The position numbers were made by a program, and so were the translations under genes. A DNA stretch of 64,000 nt, taken from assembly GCF_001482385.1 (NCBI RefSeq), contig NZ_CP013611.1, positions 310,001 to 374,000 on the forward strand, written 5' to 3'. The stretch comes from Pseudoalteromonas rubra. Its GTDB lineage: Bacteria > Pseudomonadota > Gammaproteobacteria > Enterobacterales > Alteromonadaceae. The notes under the pieces are model-generated. The model was not told where the DNA came from. It saw only the letters and a program-made list of their open reading frames with translations, and did no database searches. Of this stretch, positions 38,678 to 47,318 are shown piece by piece; position 1 is the first letter of the stretch; each line of letters starts with the position of its first letter.

Positions 38678-40129
38678 TTAGAGGCTCTGAGCGTAGTGGT
38701 ATAGCGCTTTGAGTACTGCCAAATTCTTCTCATTTCCTTCATGTTCGTACACCAGGTTTTCCAGCGTGATCATAAAGTCCTGAGCATTAATAGACGGATT
38801 ATCCTCGCCGTGCATCAGTTTGTTCTGACAGTATTTTCGCCACTGGTCTAATTCGCTTTCAGAGAGACTCTCCGGCCAGTTTCTGGCGCGATAACGAAAC
38901 AGCAGGGTGTGGAATTTAGGATCTTCGAATTCCAACGCCAGCGACCCTAATTCATGAGGCGGTGCACTGCGTACAATGGCCAGCTTGGCTTTGTCAGCTT
39001 TGCTGATAAAGCCGTTGTAAAGCTGATAGTCGGGGTTGGTGGTGTCGCTAAAGTCGCCCTGATCGTTAAACACTTCAGCCACCTTGTTGCGCAGCTCAGG
39101 GTTTGATTTCAGCACTTTTAGATTTTCCAGGCACTGTTCGCGGTCAATGCCCAGGCGTGCTGCGTTTTCCGGCAACAGCGTTTTAGCTGGAGCCAATATC
39201 GGACATTTGTTCAGGTGAACCAGTTTCAGACCAACCGGCAGCTCATTTTCGCCTAAGTCACTGTGCTTGGTATATAAGCGCGCCCGCAACTCTTCTACCG
39301 ACAGGTCCAGCAGGACCTGCGGATCGTTGGTCAGATTAAAACACACTACGGCATTTTTATTGACCGGATGAAAGCTCATGGGTGCAATCCAGCTGGTACA
39401 ACCCTGAGTGGCCGGAATGCGTGAAGACGTATGCACCAGCGGTTGCATATTAAACACATCAATCAGATCAGTCAGTGCTTTTTTACCACGCAGTGAGAAG
39501 AAAAACTGATACAGTTTGGGCTGTTTTTCTTTGATCAACTTTGCCAGCGCGATGGTTGCGGTGACATCACTCAGTGCATCATGCGCATCCGCGTGTTCAA
39601 TGCCATTGGCTTTGGTGAGATCTTCCAGGCGAAAGCTTGGCGTGCCATCTTCTTTTTCTGGCCACACAATGCCTTCAGGGCGCAGTGCATAACAGGCACG
39701 TACTAAATCAATGATGTCCCAGCGGCTGTTGCCATTTTGCCACTCGCGCTCATAAGGGTCATAAAAGTTACGATACAGGCTGTAACGGGTTACTTCATCA
39801 TCGAACCGGATGCTGTTATAACCAGCGACACAGGTATTGGGCTTACTGAATTCAGCGTGAATTTTCGCCATAAACTCACTTTCTGGTAAACCATGCTTCA
39901 GCGCATGTTGCGGCGTGATCCCGGTTACCAGACACGCCTCCGGCTGAGGCAAATAATCCGCCGCCGGACGACAATATTCAATCAGTGGCTCACCAATGAT
40001 ATTTAAGTCCAGGTCAGTGCGGATACCGGCAAACTGACTCGGCCGGTCTTTTTGCGGGCTGGCACCCCAGGTTTCATAATCGTGCCAGTAAATTGTCGGG
40101 AAATTATCAGTCAATTCTTGTGTCGCCAT
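38678..40129 (-). CDS. sbcB: Exodeoxyribonuclease I
   Basis: The 483-residue protein has the DEDD exonuclease motif I (YWHDYETWG, Asp17 and Glu19), motif II (GYNSIRFDDEVTRYSLYRNF) and motif III (HDALSDVTATIALA), followed by the SH3-like and C-terminal helical domains found in ExoI. It degrades single-stranded DNA 3' to 5' and acts in recombination and mismatch repair. It marks the end of the conserved housekeeping part of the window. Confidence 0.96.
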   Translation of the reverse strand: MATQELTDNFPTIYWHDYETWGASPQKDRPSQFAGIRTDLDLNIIGEPLIEYCRPAADYLPQPEACLVTGITPQHALKHGLPESEFMAKIHAEFSKPNTCVAGYNSIRFDDEVTRYSLYRNFYDPYEREWQNGNSRWDIIDLVRACYALRPEGIVWPEKEDGTPSFRLEDLTKANGIEHADAHDALSDVTATIALAKLIKEKQPKLYQFFFSLRGKKALTDLIDVFNMQPLVHTSSRIPATQGCTSWIAPMSFHPVNKNAVVCFNLTNDPQVLLDLSVEELRARLYTKHSDLGENELPVGLKLVHLNKCPILAPAKTLLPENAARLGIDREQCLENLKVLKSNPELRNKVAEVFNDQGDFSDTTNPDYQLYNGFISKADKAKLAIVRSAPPHELGSLALEFEDPKFHTLLFRYRARNWPESLSESELDQWRKYCQNKLMHGEDNPSINAQDFMITLENLVYEHEGNEKNLAVLKALYHYAQSL

Positions 40130-40660
40130 TAGGCTATAAATCCTATCTTAATCAACCTGTTATTCTTATTAAGCTCAGCAGGCTGCTATTCAGAGTTTGC
40201 TGTTTTTAAACCCAAGTGCGTGTATCACTGTGTATACCACACTCAATCGGTGTGTATACAAATACGCATTCCGCCAGGGCCCAATACAAACCAAAAAACT
40301 GGAAATCTAAGTCGTTGCGTTATTGTCTCATAGTGATGGGATGGGAGTAAACGGAAGAGGCCGGATGCGGTTGAATGCAAAGATGTCAAATGCATCATGC
40401 CCGCTGTAGCGCCCCATAAACTGCATCATCTTTGTTTAACGCTTGGAAAACGGTAGAAAAGGCAGAACCCGTGAGTGGGGTAGTTACAAGCGCAATAATC
40501 TATCTAAGCAGCAGGTTTTGAACGTTAACGTTGGAGTGTCTAAACTTAAAGAAGCCATTGCAAAGCATATGACAGGGCTGTTGAGGTCATGTGTTCTTAT
40601 TGCTTACTTTGAATCAGTGACCGTTTCAGTTCCTTGTGAACCGGTGGCTCTGGAGGCTTG
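40130..40660. other. Gene-poor region upstream of sbcB
   Basis: About 530 bases. Two copies of TGTGTATAC (around 40229 and 40251) are the only repeated motif noticed. The open frame 40443-40661 shows no family resemblance and no ribosome site. Confidence 0.5.
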
Positions 40661-41074
40661 ATGACGCGTAACCATTCTGATCAACAGCATACCCATGTTA
40701 AGCAGCTGCTTAATAAAATGGATCCCGAAGTAGCGGCAAGTTTTAGCTATAAACAACGTAAAGCGCTGCAAAAGGTCATTAATACCCGGGACTGGCGGGG
40801 TCATGCCATTGATTTCAGACCGACACTGGCATTACCGTTTTTACCCTGGAGTTTTTATATCGTTTTCCTGGGTGGCGTTAACCGACGCAGCCTGACTAAC
40901 ACTGAACGCTTTACTGCGGCCATTGTGTTCCTGGTTAGTTTGTTGATTGTTGGGCTGATTCTAATCGGTCTTGTTTTTGTTGCGCTTTATCTACTTAAAT
41001 CCTGGCTGGGTATTGATATTTTGGCAGGCGAATCTTTGGGATTGTGGGACTACTTTAAGACGCTTTTTGAATAA
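40661..41074 (+). CDS. Small membrane protein of unknown function
   Basis: I choose ATG 40661 (TGGAGG five bases upstream), giving 137 residues. A hydrophilic N-terminal half (QQHTHVKQLLNKMDPEVAASFSYKQRKALQKVI) precedes a probable membrane-dipping LPFLPWSFYIVFLGG and one long membrane helix (AIVFLVSLLIVGLILIGLVFVALYLL). This arrangement recalls short proteins in Alteromonadales sometimes mis-annotated as 3-phosphoshikimate 1-carboxyvinyltransferase; it has no such enzyme domain. Function unknown. Confidence 0.6.
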   Translation: MTRNHSDQQHTHVKQLLNKMDPEVAASFSYKQRKALQKVINTRDWRGHAIDFRPTLALPFLPWSFYIVFLGGVNRRSLTNTERFTAAIVFLVSLLIVGLILIGLVFVALYLLKSWLGIDILAGESLGLWDYFKTLFE

Positions 41075-41359
41075 GGTGTTTAATTATATGCCGAACGACG
41101 ATTTCGTTGGGTTCGTGGCGTTTAAATGGTGTTCATAGTCAAAAAGTCTAACGCTGTCATTTTTGTTTGTGTGAAAAAAGTTCAATATCACAAATAACCT
41201 AAAAAACAGTTACCTAAAATAATACACAGATAAAGCGGGTAAAATTGCTTGATGTTTGTTGCTAATTTGAACACATTGTTTAACTGATGAGCATAGTCAG
41301 ATAATTGTGACTTAATCATCAGTCGATTAAACAATTAAAGCATTACAACAGGAAACAAC
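41075..41359. other. Leader region before the Gly-Gly peptide gene
   Basis: AT-rich. It contains AACGCTGTCATTTT (to about 41163), a right half of the NagR operator without a matching left half. Confidence 0.4.
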
Positions 41360-41518
41360 ATGAAACTTAAAAAGGTTAAATTAAAAACGCTCAGTCCCGG
41401 CAAAAACATTAATGCACAGCAAACTAATCAAATTGCAGGTGGTGCCAGTGCTTACAGTAAAGACTATGGTGCGTGTCACACTGCTCCCGTGTTTTGTCCG
41501 ACAGCTTATATCTGTTGA
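41360..41518 (+). CDS. Small Gly-Gly leader peptide, putative RiPP precursor with three-Cys core
   Basis: This gene is too short for most gene callers: 52 residues from ATG 41360, with AGGAAACA just upstream. The leader MKLKKVKLKTLSPGK runs to TNQIAGG, a double-glycine site, and the predicted 24-residue core begins ASAYSKDYGAC, contains three cysteines and ends in Cys. The leader matches the style of the peptides at 5387 and 44725 (MK-rich start, a TL or LS element, then T-x3-GG). No maturation enzyme is next to it. The next gene encodes a delta-endotoxin-like protein. Confidence 0.65.
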   Translation: MKLKKVKLKTLSPGKNINAQQTNQIAGGASAYSKDYGACHTAPVFCPTAYIC

Positions 41519-41891
41519 TAAGGCAGCTTAGCCCGGATCAGTCCGGGCTTTATGGCTTCAAAGTAAACCTATATTCACCCCTTGTGTTAGCCCATTATTC
41601 GCAAACAAGTTGGACTGTCACTACATTGTACAGCGTCCTATATCGACCTCACCTTTATGTAAGTCTAACTTTATTTTGAGCATCATGGCCTTCTAAACGA
41701 TGTCAGTCATTACTGTGTTTTACATCTATTTAGAGTCAAGAATTGTCCTGTATTCACAGATGAACGAGATGGTGTGTGAAGAAACTTAACGTGCACCGAT
41801 TGCGTTAGGTTGCTGTACCTATGGACACGATATACACTCAACAGTGGAATGTTACAGGTTGTATTTCAAACGATAATATATGGAGAGTGTT
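41519..41891. other. Gap between the peptide gene and the delta-endotoxin-like gene
   Basis: About 370 bases with the terminator at 41530-41553. I see no further gene. Confidence 0.5.
41530..41553 (+). terminator. Hairpin terminator after the Gly-Gly peptide gene
   Basis: AGCCCGGA-TCAG-TCCGGGCT followed by TTAT; strong stem, short T run. Confidence 0.6.
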
Positions 41892-42887
41892 ATGTTGATG
41901 CAAGACGACAATGAAAAACCAGAAGGTCCGGAGCCGGACTTTGATGGGCAAGGGCCTGAATTTGAACTCAAGGTAGACGGCCAGGTAATGTTGCTGGGCG
42001 CGGCACCAGAAGGCGAAGTAGAACAAAAGTTTGAAGATATGGCACGGGGCCTGGCCCTTGCCGGGATCTCTGCAATTCCCTATGTTGGTAGCGCGCTTTC
42101 TGCAATCATAGGTGTATTGACTGAACGCAAATTGGATATCTGGGCTGAAATAAAAGAGCGTGTTTATGATGCCATTCACAGGAGTATCCTTGAAGCAAAT
42201 TTGAATGACATTAAAGGTCATTACAACGGGGTTACGGAAGTTTTTAGGCAGGCCAATGATTTTCGTGGTGGGCAACGCTTTAACAAGTTAAATAATCTGA
42301 CGGATACGTTTGTTGAGAAGTTCGAGAGTATCCAGTCAAGCCTTAAAAAAGGGGACTCAGACGAAGTTGATGGAGAAGCGATTTTTTATGCGCTACCCTA
42401 TATCGTGCCATTTTGCGCGTTGGAGCTGGCAAACAGAAATATGGTGATCCGTGCAAGCTGGTGGCATGACTTGTTAAATCGAAATGTTCATAAAAAACAT
42501 CATGAAGATCGTAAGAATGAGTTTGTGGCCTTTATTACCCTGTCTGCCTGGCAGTCGTTACAGTGGCGTCTTGGGCAAATTGAATTAAAGGACATGACCC
42601 AAAATCCAAATAATGCATCGGCCTTTTACCGGTACGTGGATAATTTCACTGGTAAGGAGATAAAAGGGACAGGCCCGTTTAACCCTATTAGTAACCCGGA
42701 TGCGCCTATTTTTAAAGAAGTGGCGGCTTACCATGAAGAAGTAAAAGCAGAAACGGTCAATTTTATTATTGAGCATTCAGTCGGATTTGTGAAGGATTGG
42801 GGAGTACCTCAAAAAGCAGAAGAGTGGGATCCTTCACCACCTTCACCGTTTTGGTCATGGATAAAGTGGCTACTGGGTTGGAAATAA
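41892..42887 (+). CDS. Protein with delta-endotoxin (Cry) N-terminal helical-domain resemblance, putative pore-forming
   Basis: Starting at ATG 41892 (GGAGAG five bases upstream) gives 331 residues. The first 30 residues are acidic and proline-rich. From about residue 45 a hydrophobic helix GISAIPYVGSALSAIIGVL leads into KLDIWAEIKERVYDAIHRSI, then a series of amphipathic helices including a central LPYIVPFCALELANRNMVIR. This order (hydrophobic hairpin, W-x2-I-x3-V-x3-I helix, then a central helix before A-x2-H/N-L) is that of domain I of Cry toxins, which inserts in membranes. The carbohydrate-binding beta domains II and III are absent. There is no signal peptide. A toxin role is inferred from this resemblance alone. 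Confidence 0.55.
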   Translation: MLMQDDNEKPEGPEPDFDGQGPEFELKVDGQVMLLGAAPEGEVEQKFEDMARGLALAGISAIPYVGSALSAIIGVLTERKLDIWAEIKERVYDAIHRSILEANLNDIKGHYNGVTEVFRQANDFRGGQRFNKLNNLTDTFVEKFESIQSSLKKGDSDEVDGEAIFYALPYIVPFCALELANRNMVIRASWWHDLLNRNVHKKHHEDRKNEFVAFITLSAWQSLQWRLGQIELKDMTQNPNNASAFYRYVDNFTGKEIKGTGPFNPISNPDAPIFKEVAAYHEEVKAETVNFIIEHSVGFVKDWGVPQKAEEWDPSPPSPFWSWIKWLLGWK

Positions 42888-43216
42888 AACGGTGATCATA
42901 TTGACCGCCCCTTTACAATAAGTTTGTGAGGGGGTTGTCAGATTTATATCGACAGGCAAGGGATCAGGTCTTGGCTTTAAACTCTAAAATAACGCGTCGT
43001 TGACCTCGCTACTGCAAAGATATTGGCGTATTTTCGTATGCCTCTGTCTGGTGATATTGTGCAAAACAAAAGACAAGGCACGAAATTATGGTGAAACTAG
43101 TACAGGATTACCCGTGTTAAGTCAGGAAGGTTTGAATCAAAACAGAGCTTTTTTAAAGGGCGCTTATAGCCCTGCGCACATAAAGAGACAACATCTGGCA
43201 GGGCAAGTTTTACTAC
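42888..43216. other. Gap downstream of the delta-endotoxin-like gene
   Basis: About 330 bases; no gene, strong hairpin or repeat that I can support. The open frame 43000-43302 runs into the 3' end of the opposite hydrolase gene and is rejected. Confidence 0.5.
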
Positions 43217-44068
43217 CTATGCGGTTATCAATTCGTCAAATGCTTCTTGTGCTTGTTGGCTCTGTAAAATTCGGCCATGCCCCAGACCCTGCGTTTCTAT
43301 GAGTTTGACCTTAGGCATTTTAGTGGCTGCTTGTTTAGATACGGCAAACTGCGCGAATTTGTCATGCTTATCATGGACGATAATGCAGGGGGCCGTTTTG
43401 TTTTTCAACTTCTCAAATGGATCGACTGATGCCATTGGATAGTTGTATTCATTTTCAACTTTACTGACGACGGAGCGAAACAAGCGCATTGAATAGCCTG
43501 AACGTTCAATACTGCCAAATAAGTTACTGACATAATCTAACAAAGGTGCAATCAACAGCAGTGGTTTGTTGATAAGCGTGGGGTGTTTACATTCAATTGC
43601 GGCTGCGCAGCCCATACTGTGTGCTATAACACCTTTTACCTGATCTGTGCTCTCCAGCACAGCTTCCAGCCCAGACACAAAAGCGGGCAGGTGGCCCACT
43701 GAACCTTCACTGCTGCCATGAGCCGGATGATCAAAGGCCAAAGCGGTATAACCTTGCTGTGCGATGTATTGCATCAATGGAAAGAACTGATTGGCACTGC
43801 CAGACCAGCCATGAGTGAATACCCAAACGGGTCCGCTTCCCATCCGGTATGTTTTAAGTAACCCTTCTCTTGATGGGATACTTTCTTCAATCATATCACT
43901 TGGTACCGTATTTTTTGGCTTAGCCCGCACCGGTGTGAGTAGTAATTTAATCGCGGTTTTTTCTGCATGTCTGGGAGCGACTCTATGATGTGCGCGAGTC
44001 ATCACATTGAGCATATGTTTTTTGAGATTAAACCTGCTGTCTGATTTAAAGTAAATTTTGTCACTCAT
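43217..44068 (-). CDS. Alpha/beta hydrolase
   Basis: ATG 44068 has GAGGAAT upstream and gives 283 residues; the open frame extends ten residues further without a ribosome site. The fold elements are clear: oxyanion region VFTHGWSGSANQF, nucleophile elbow IAHSMGCAA (Ser in G/A-H-S-M-G), acidic strand CIIVHDKHDKFA and catalytic His in GLGHGRIL. It is cytoplasmic, with no signal peptide. Substrate unknown; the family includes esterases, lipases and thioesterases. Confidence 0.85.
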   Translation of the reverse strand: MSDKIYFKSDSRFNLKKHMLNVMTRAHHRVAPRHAEKTAIKLLLTPVRAKPKNTVPSDMIEESIPSREGLLKTYRMGSGPVWVFTHGWSGSANQFFPLMQYIAQQGYTALAFDHPAHGSSEGSVGHLPAFVSGLEAVLESTDQVKGVIAHSMGCAAAIECKHPTLINKPLLLIAPLLDYVSNLFGSIERSGYSMRLFRSVVSKVENEYNYPMASVDPFEKLKNKTAPCIIVHDKHDKFAQFAVSKQAATKMPKVKLIETQGLGHGRILQSQQAQEAFDELITA

Positions 44069-44724
44069 ATTTATTCCTCTGCGAAGCAATACCATCATCC
44101 GTTGAATTGAAAACGAGCGGTCATGCTATTAATGTGTTCAAAAAAGCTGAAAATGATCAGCCTGTGCGTTATTTTTTTTTGCTCAAGTTGCGCTGGAGTC
44201 AGCCATTCTCACACCAGTTACGGTTTAAACGCGGCACCGAGTCTGAGTCGTTTTGTACTCTTATCCTGCCCATTCATGGAGTGATACAATTGCGCACTCA
44301 GGTACAGACTATGGCATTCAAAAGCGTCTTTTCCTGAATATAAATTAGAACTAAACTCCATGTTTTATATGCCTATTTCTATCTGAAAGGGCTGGCAAAA
44401 TCACACCTCGTATAAATGCTTCATTGGCAAATTCAGCAACTGCTGCTACTAAAATGCGACGTGCAAAATGTTATCTTAAGTGTATTTATAGCACGACCGT
44501 TCTTTTAATGGTAGTGATAACTTTGCTAGACGGTTGTGAAAGGGAAGTAGAAATCACGGTGAACACCGATTCTGACTGCGTCAATTTGCTAAATCTTTGT
44601 CTGGGTTTACTTTGGTTATTGTGCTGTGGATTACCGTTACGCAGGTGTATCTTAAGATTGGTACTCGTTAGGTTTAGTTAAGGGTAGCCTTCATATAGGC
44701 TTACCCGACATAAATTAATGCGAT
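44069..44724. other. Gene-poor region between the hydrolase and the third Gly-Gly peptide
   Basis: About 650 bases. Open frames at 44107-44337 and 44424-44681 lack ribosome sites and have atypical composition. A hairpin GGGTAGCC / GGCTTACCC lies at about 44682-44705, downstream of the minus-strand peptide gene, without a T run. Confidence 0.45.
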
Positions 44725-44877
44725 TTATCGTTCAGTGCAATACTCAATAGAGATAGTAATAGTGATCGTAACGGGGGTTATGCCTCCCCCAACGTGCGGT
44801 GTCGCATCATTAGGCAGAGATTTTTGTTGATTGACCAATGTTTTGAGTTTTGTTTTTTTGACTTTAAGTGATTTCAT
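44725..44877 (-). CDS. Small Gly-Gly leader peptide, putative RiPP precursor with Thr/Ile-rich core
   Basis: A 50-residue gene missed by length cut-offs. ATG 44877 has AAAGGAAA eight bases upstream. The leader MKSLKVKKTKLKTLVNQQ runs to ATPHVGG, and the following core, GITPVTITITISIEYCTER, is rich in Thr and Ile with one Cys. The leader parallels those at 5387 (ATPQVAGG) and 41360 (TNQIAGG). The repeating T-I-T-I core could be a substrate for dehydration or simply a hydrophobic bacteriocin-like strand; nothing nearby tells which. Confidence 0.6.
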   Translation of the reverse strand: MKSLKVKKTKLKTLVNQQKSLPNDATPHVGGGITPVTITITISIEYCTER

Positions 44878-45059
44878 TTAATTTCCTTTAACCTTTTATT
44901 TAAAATAAGTCAAATTCATTAATGTCAGTAAAAGAGCAAATTGTCAAACATAACGCGAGTTAAGTGCAAGAAGCAGCACAGAGTATTAACCACATGAGAG
45001 ATCAAAGAAAGAGTTAAAATTGATTTTACGAATAAGATAAGCGTGAAGGGGGAGAAGAA

Positions 45060-45136
45060 TGGTCGGCATAGCAGGATTTGAACCTGCGACCCCTGACACC
45101 CCATGACAGTGCGCTACCAAGCTGCGCTATATGCCG
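45060..45136 (-). tRNA. tRNA-Pro (anticodon GGG)
   Basis: Read on the minus strand the gene folds as a 77-base cloverleaf: acceptor CGGCATA / TATGCCG, D-arm AGCGCAGCTTGGTAGCGC, anticodon arm with loop ATGGGGT (anticodon GGG), and T-arm with GGTTCGAATCC, ending in discriminator A and an encoded CCA. The anticodon arm closely resembles E. coli proL. It is an isolated tRNA gene. Such genes are common integration sites, but I found no direct repeat of its 3' end and no integrase here. Confidence 0.93.
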
Positions 45137-45640
45137 ACTTGGTTGCCACTATAATGATTTTTATCAGAAAGGCAACACCCCACCAACTCGTTTGGATGTT
45201 TATTAGCCACGCTGTTTCTTTCATCACCTTTAAAGCGTTCAGTAACAATTTGTTGGCTGCTGAAAAGGCGCCAGTTGATGTTATTAAGAAATTAATGCGT
45301 GAGTGAGGCAGAATGGCAACAATGTAGGGCAAAAGCATGCTTGCACTATTTCATGAACGCGACTATAACTTTGAAGCAAATGTTATGAATTTGTATTCAA
45401 TATGAAGATATTGAGCAAACCTCCAGTTGATTGCGTTCTATCAATGTTTTAAAATATGGAATATTGTATGCTCATGTTTGTTCTTAGGTTCAAGCGAATT
45501 TTTCTACTCAATGTTTAAGTTAAATAATAAAAATAAATTAAACAATCGATGCACAGGTGTTGTACATGACGCCTGTAATGTCGTTCGTACTTACTGTTTT
45601 TGTTAAACGGAAAAAGTGCTTTGTATAGGTATGATTAGCA
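45137..45640. other. Gap between tRNA-Pro and the ParB-like gene
   Basis: About 500 AT-rich bases containing the tRNA promoter (on the minus strand) and the ParB-like gene leader. The open frame 45103-45306 overlaps the tRNA and is rejected. Confidence 0.5.
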
Positions 45641-46720
45641 ATGAATAAGATGGAAAAAATTTTTGTAAGTGTCGTCAACAATCAAGACCCGTTACATAGT
45701 GAATCTTTTGAGTACCAATCCGTTTTTCTTAGTAAGGTCAGACCAGATCCAACTAACGGTCGCTTTTTGCCTTCCGTGTTTATTTCAGACGAAGACGCCA
45801 GGTTGTTCATAGAAAAGCGCTTATCTAAGCGGCAGCTGGTTGATAAGTACGAAGCTGAAGAACGTGTGATTATTGGTAAAAGTTGCATCATAAACTGCAT
45901 GAAATATGGCTCTCAGGAATGGAGCAAAGCGCAAAAGAGCGTAGATACCATTATTGAGTTAGGTGATAACATTGCCGTATGCGAAATGATCCAGGTACCA
46001 ACGATTTATCCGCTCGACAGCGGGGATTTTCAAATTCTGACCGGCCATAGACGATTTTTTGCGCTTGTGTATGCAAAAGGGTATGATTCATACGAACAGT
46101 TCAAGGTTTATGACAGAAAGCCGTTATTTACTAAGGTTAAGCAGTTTCAGGAGAACGCAAGTCGTGAAGATCTGCCTCAGTATGGAAAGTTACAGGCATT
46201 TCAAAATGCGCTAAGTGAGATTGAAGCGCTTAACAAGGCCCGTAAAGGCGCCGGGCAAAGAGCACTTACTATAAAAGAAGTGGCAGCAAACCTGGGGATC
46301 TCCATGGGAGCCTATGACAATTATAATGTGCTTACCCGTTACCCAAGTGTGGTCAAAGCTTATGAAGAAGGTAACTCTTTATCTTTTCGAAAAGCGAAAA
46401 AAATAGTGATTACTATTGAATCTGAATTTAAGCTTGCTGAGGGCAGAAAAGCGCTGAATGCTATAGACAAGCAGACTGTTTCTGAAACAATCTATGCGCG
46501 GATGACAGGTAAAAATCAGGTGCGTAAACCCGCCACTGATATGTATAAGCTTGAGCCAATTCGCTCAGCTAAGGCGCTGAAGATGCTATTAACCAGTGAT
46601 GTTACACAAATCGACTGTGGTGTTAACTGGCAAACAGTGGATTGGGAAGATCATGCGAGCATTTCTTCTGCGTTGGTTCAGTTGAGTCAATATTTAAATC
46701 AAGATCAGTCGCAGGGCTGA
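45641..46720 (+). CDS. Orphan ParB/RepB-family protein
   Basis: The 359-residue protein has a ParB N-terminal-like domain (FQILTGHRRFFALVYAKGY, the GHRR box used for CTP/phosphate binding, about residues 128-146), a linker with the ParB-type ENASREDLPQ, and a helix-turn-helix (LTIKEVAANLGISMGAYDNY, about 213-232). The C-terminal third is unassigned. There is no parA beside it, so it is unlikely to be a partition system by itself. Stand-alone ParB-like proteins act as regulators or belong to mobile elements. An alternative start is ATG 45650. Confidence 0.75.
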   Translation: MNKMEKIFVSVVNNQDPLHSESFEYQSVFLSKVRPDPTNGRFLPSVFISDEDARLFIEKRLSKRQLVDKYEAEERVIIGKSCIINCMKYGSQEWSKAQKSVDTIIELGDNIAVCEMIQVPTIYPLDSGDFQILTGHRRFFALVYAKGYDSYEQFKVYDRKPLFTKVKQFQENASREDLPQYGKLQAFQNALSEIEALNKARKGAGQRALTIKEVAANLGISMGAYDNYNVLTRYPSVVKAYEEGNSLSFRKAKKIVITIESEFKLAEGRKALNAIDKQTVSETIYARMTGKNQVRKPATDMYKLEPIRSAKALKMLLTSDVTQIDCGVNWQTVDWEDHASISSALVQLSQYLNQDQSQG

Positions 46721-47318
46721 TCTGAGACTCTTTAGAGACACTCCATATTGACGCTGGCTATTAGTCGTTCAGTATTTTGACGTACACAATTCAGCTTGAA
46801 ATATTCTTTATTTTATAAAATCAATAAGACAAATGTCTAACTTGATTAACACTAGATCCCTACCTATTACTGTATTACGCTGTTTCTGTTCGAAAAACAT
46901 ACAGCTTGTACGATGTCGTTAATTCGTTTGTTTTTCTGACTTTTTGTATCTTTACTGAGTACGTTTGTCTGGGTGCATTTGGCGTGACGTCATAACTTAA
47001 ATAGATGCAAAGCCGGAGCTCACTGTATGTTCTGAACACAAAATATAACCTGTTAAGCTCGCTTGTTGATACGCGCTAATCCTGCATGTTGTTATTTGAG
47101 CAAGTTGAGAGGAATGTACAGGTTATGTTAATTCTAATTGCGTAGTTTATACATGAGAAGTAGTGAATTTGCAGTATAACGCCAGATCTCACGGGTGAGA
47201 TCTGCCGTTATACTGCGTTCAGGAGGGAGAACTGGGCGTGTAGGCAAACGTATACCCTAAGTTTGCGACGCGCAGAGTATGTAATAACGATAGCTTTTTT
47301 CACGAAGGGGTTGAGGGA
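46721..47318. other. Regulatory gap upstream of the dioxygenase-like gene
   Basis: About 600 AT-rich bases, with the long palindrome at 47171-47216 near the right end. No gene found. Confidence 0.55.
47171..47216. promoter_or_regulatory. Long palindrome upstream of the dioxygenase-like gene (site A)
   Basis: Two 21-base arms with one mismatch around a 4-base loop. The inner part CAGATCTCACG-G-GTGAGATC is shared with a palindrome at 53822-53845 (22 of 24 bases identical over the common core). The arms lie about 100 bases before the start codon at 47319. No T run follows, so an operator is more likely than a terminator. Confidence 0.55.

Noticed and set aside
40443..40661. 72-codon open frame upstream of the small membrane protein
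   Set aside because: No ribosome site, no family pattern, and composition unlike the neighbouring genes.
43000..43302. 100-codon open frame overlapping the hydrolase 3' end
   Set aside because: Runs antisense into a well-supported gene; product has no domain features.
44424..44681. Cys- and Leu-rich 85-codon open frame
   Set aside because: No ribosome site; hydrophobic composition arises from an AT-rich region; no homology recalled.
45060..45136. tRNA-Pro as attachment site of a genomic island
   Set aside because: No integrase and no second copy of the tRNA 3' end was found by reading either flank, although the island could extend beyond the window.
45103..45306. 67-codon open frame overlapping tRNA-Pro
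   Set aside because: Its first part is tRNA sequence read in antisense.
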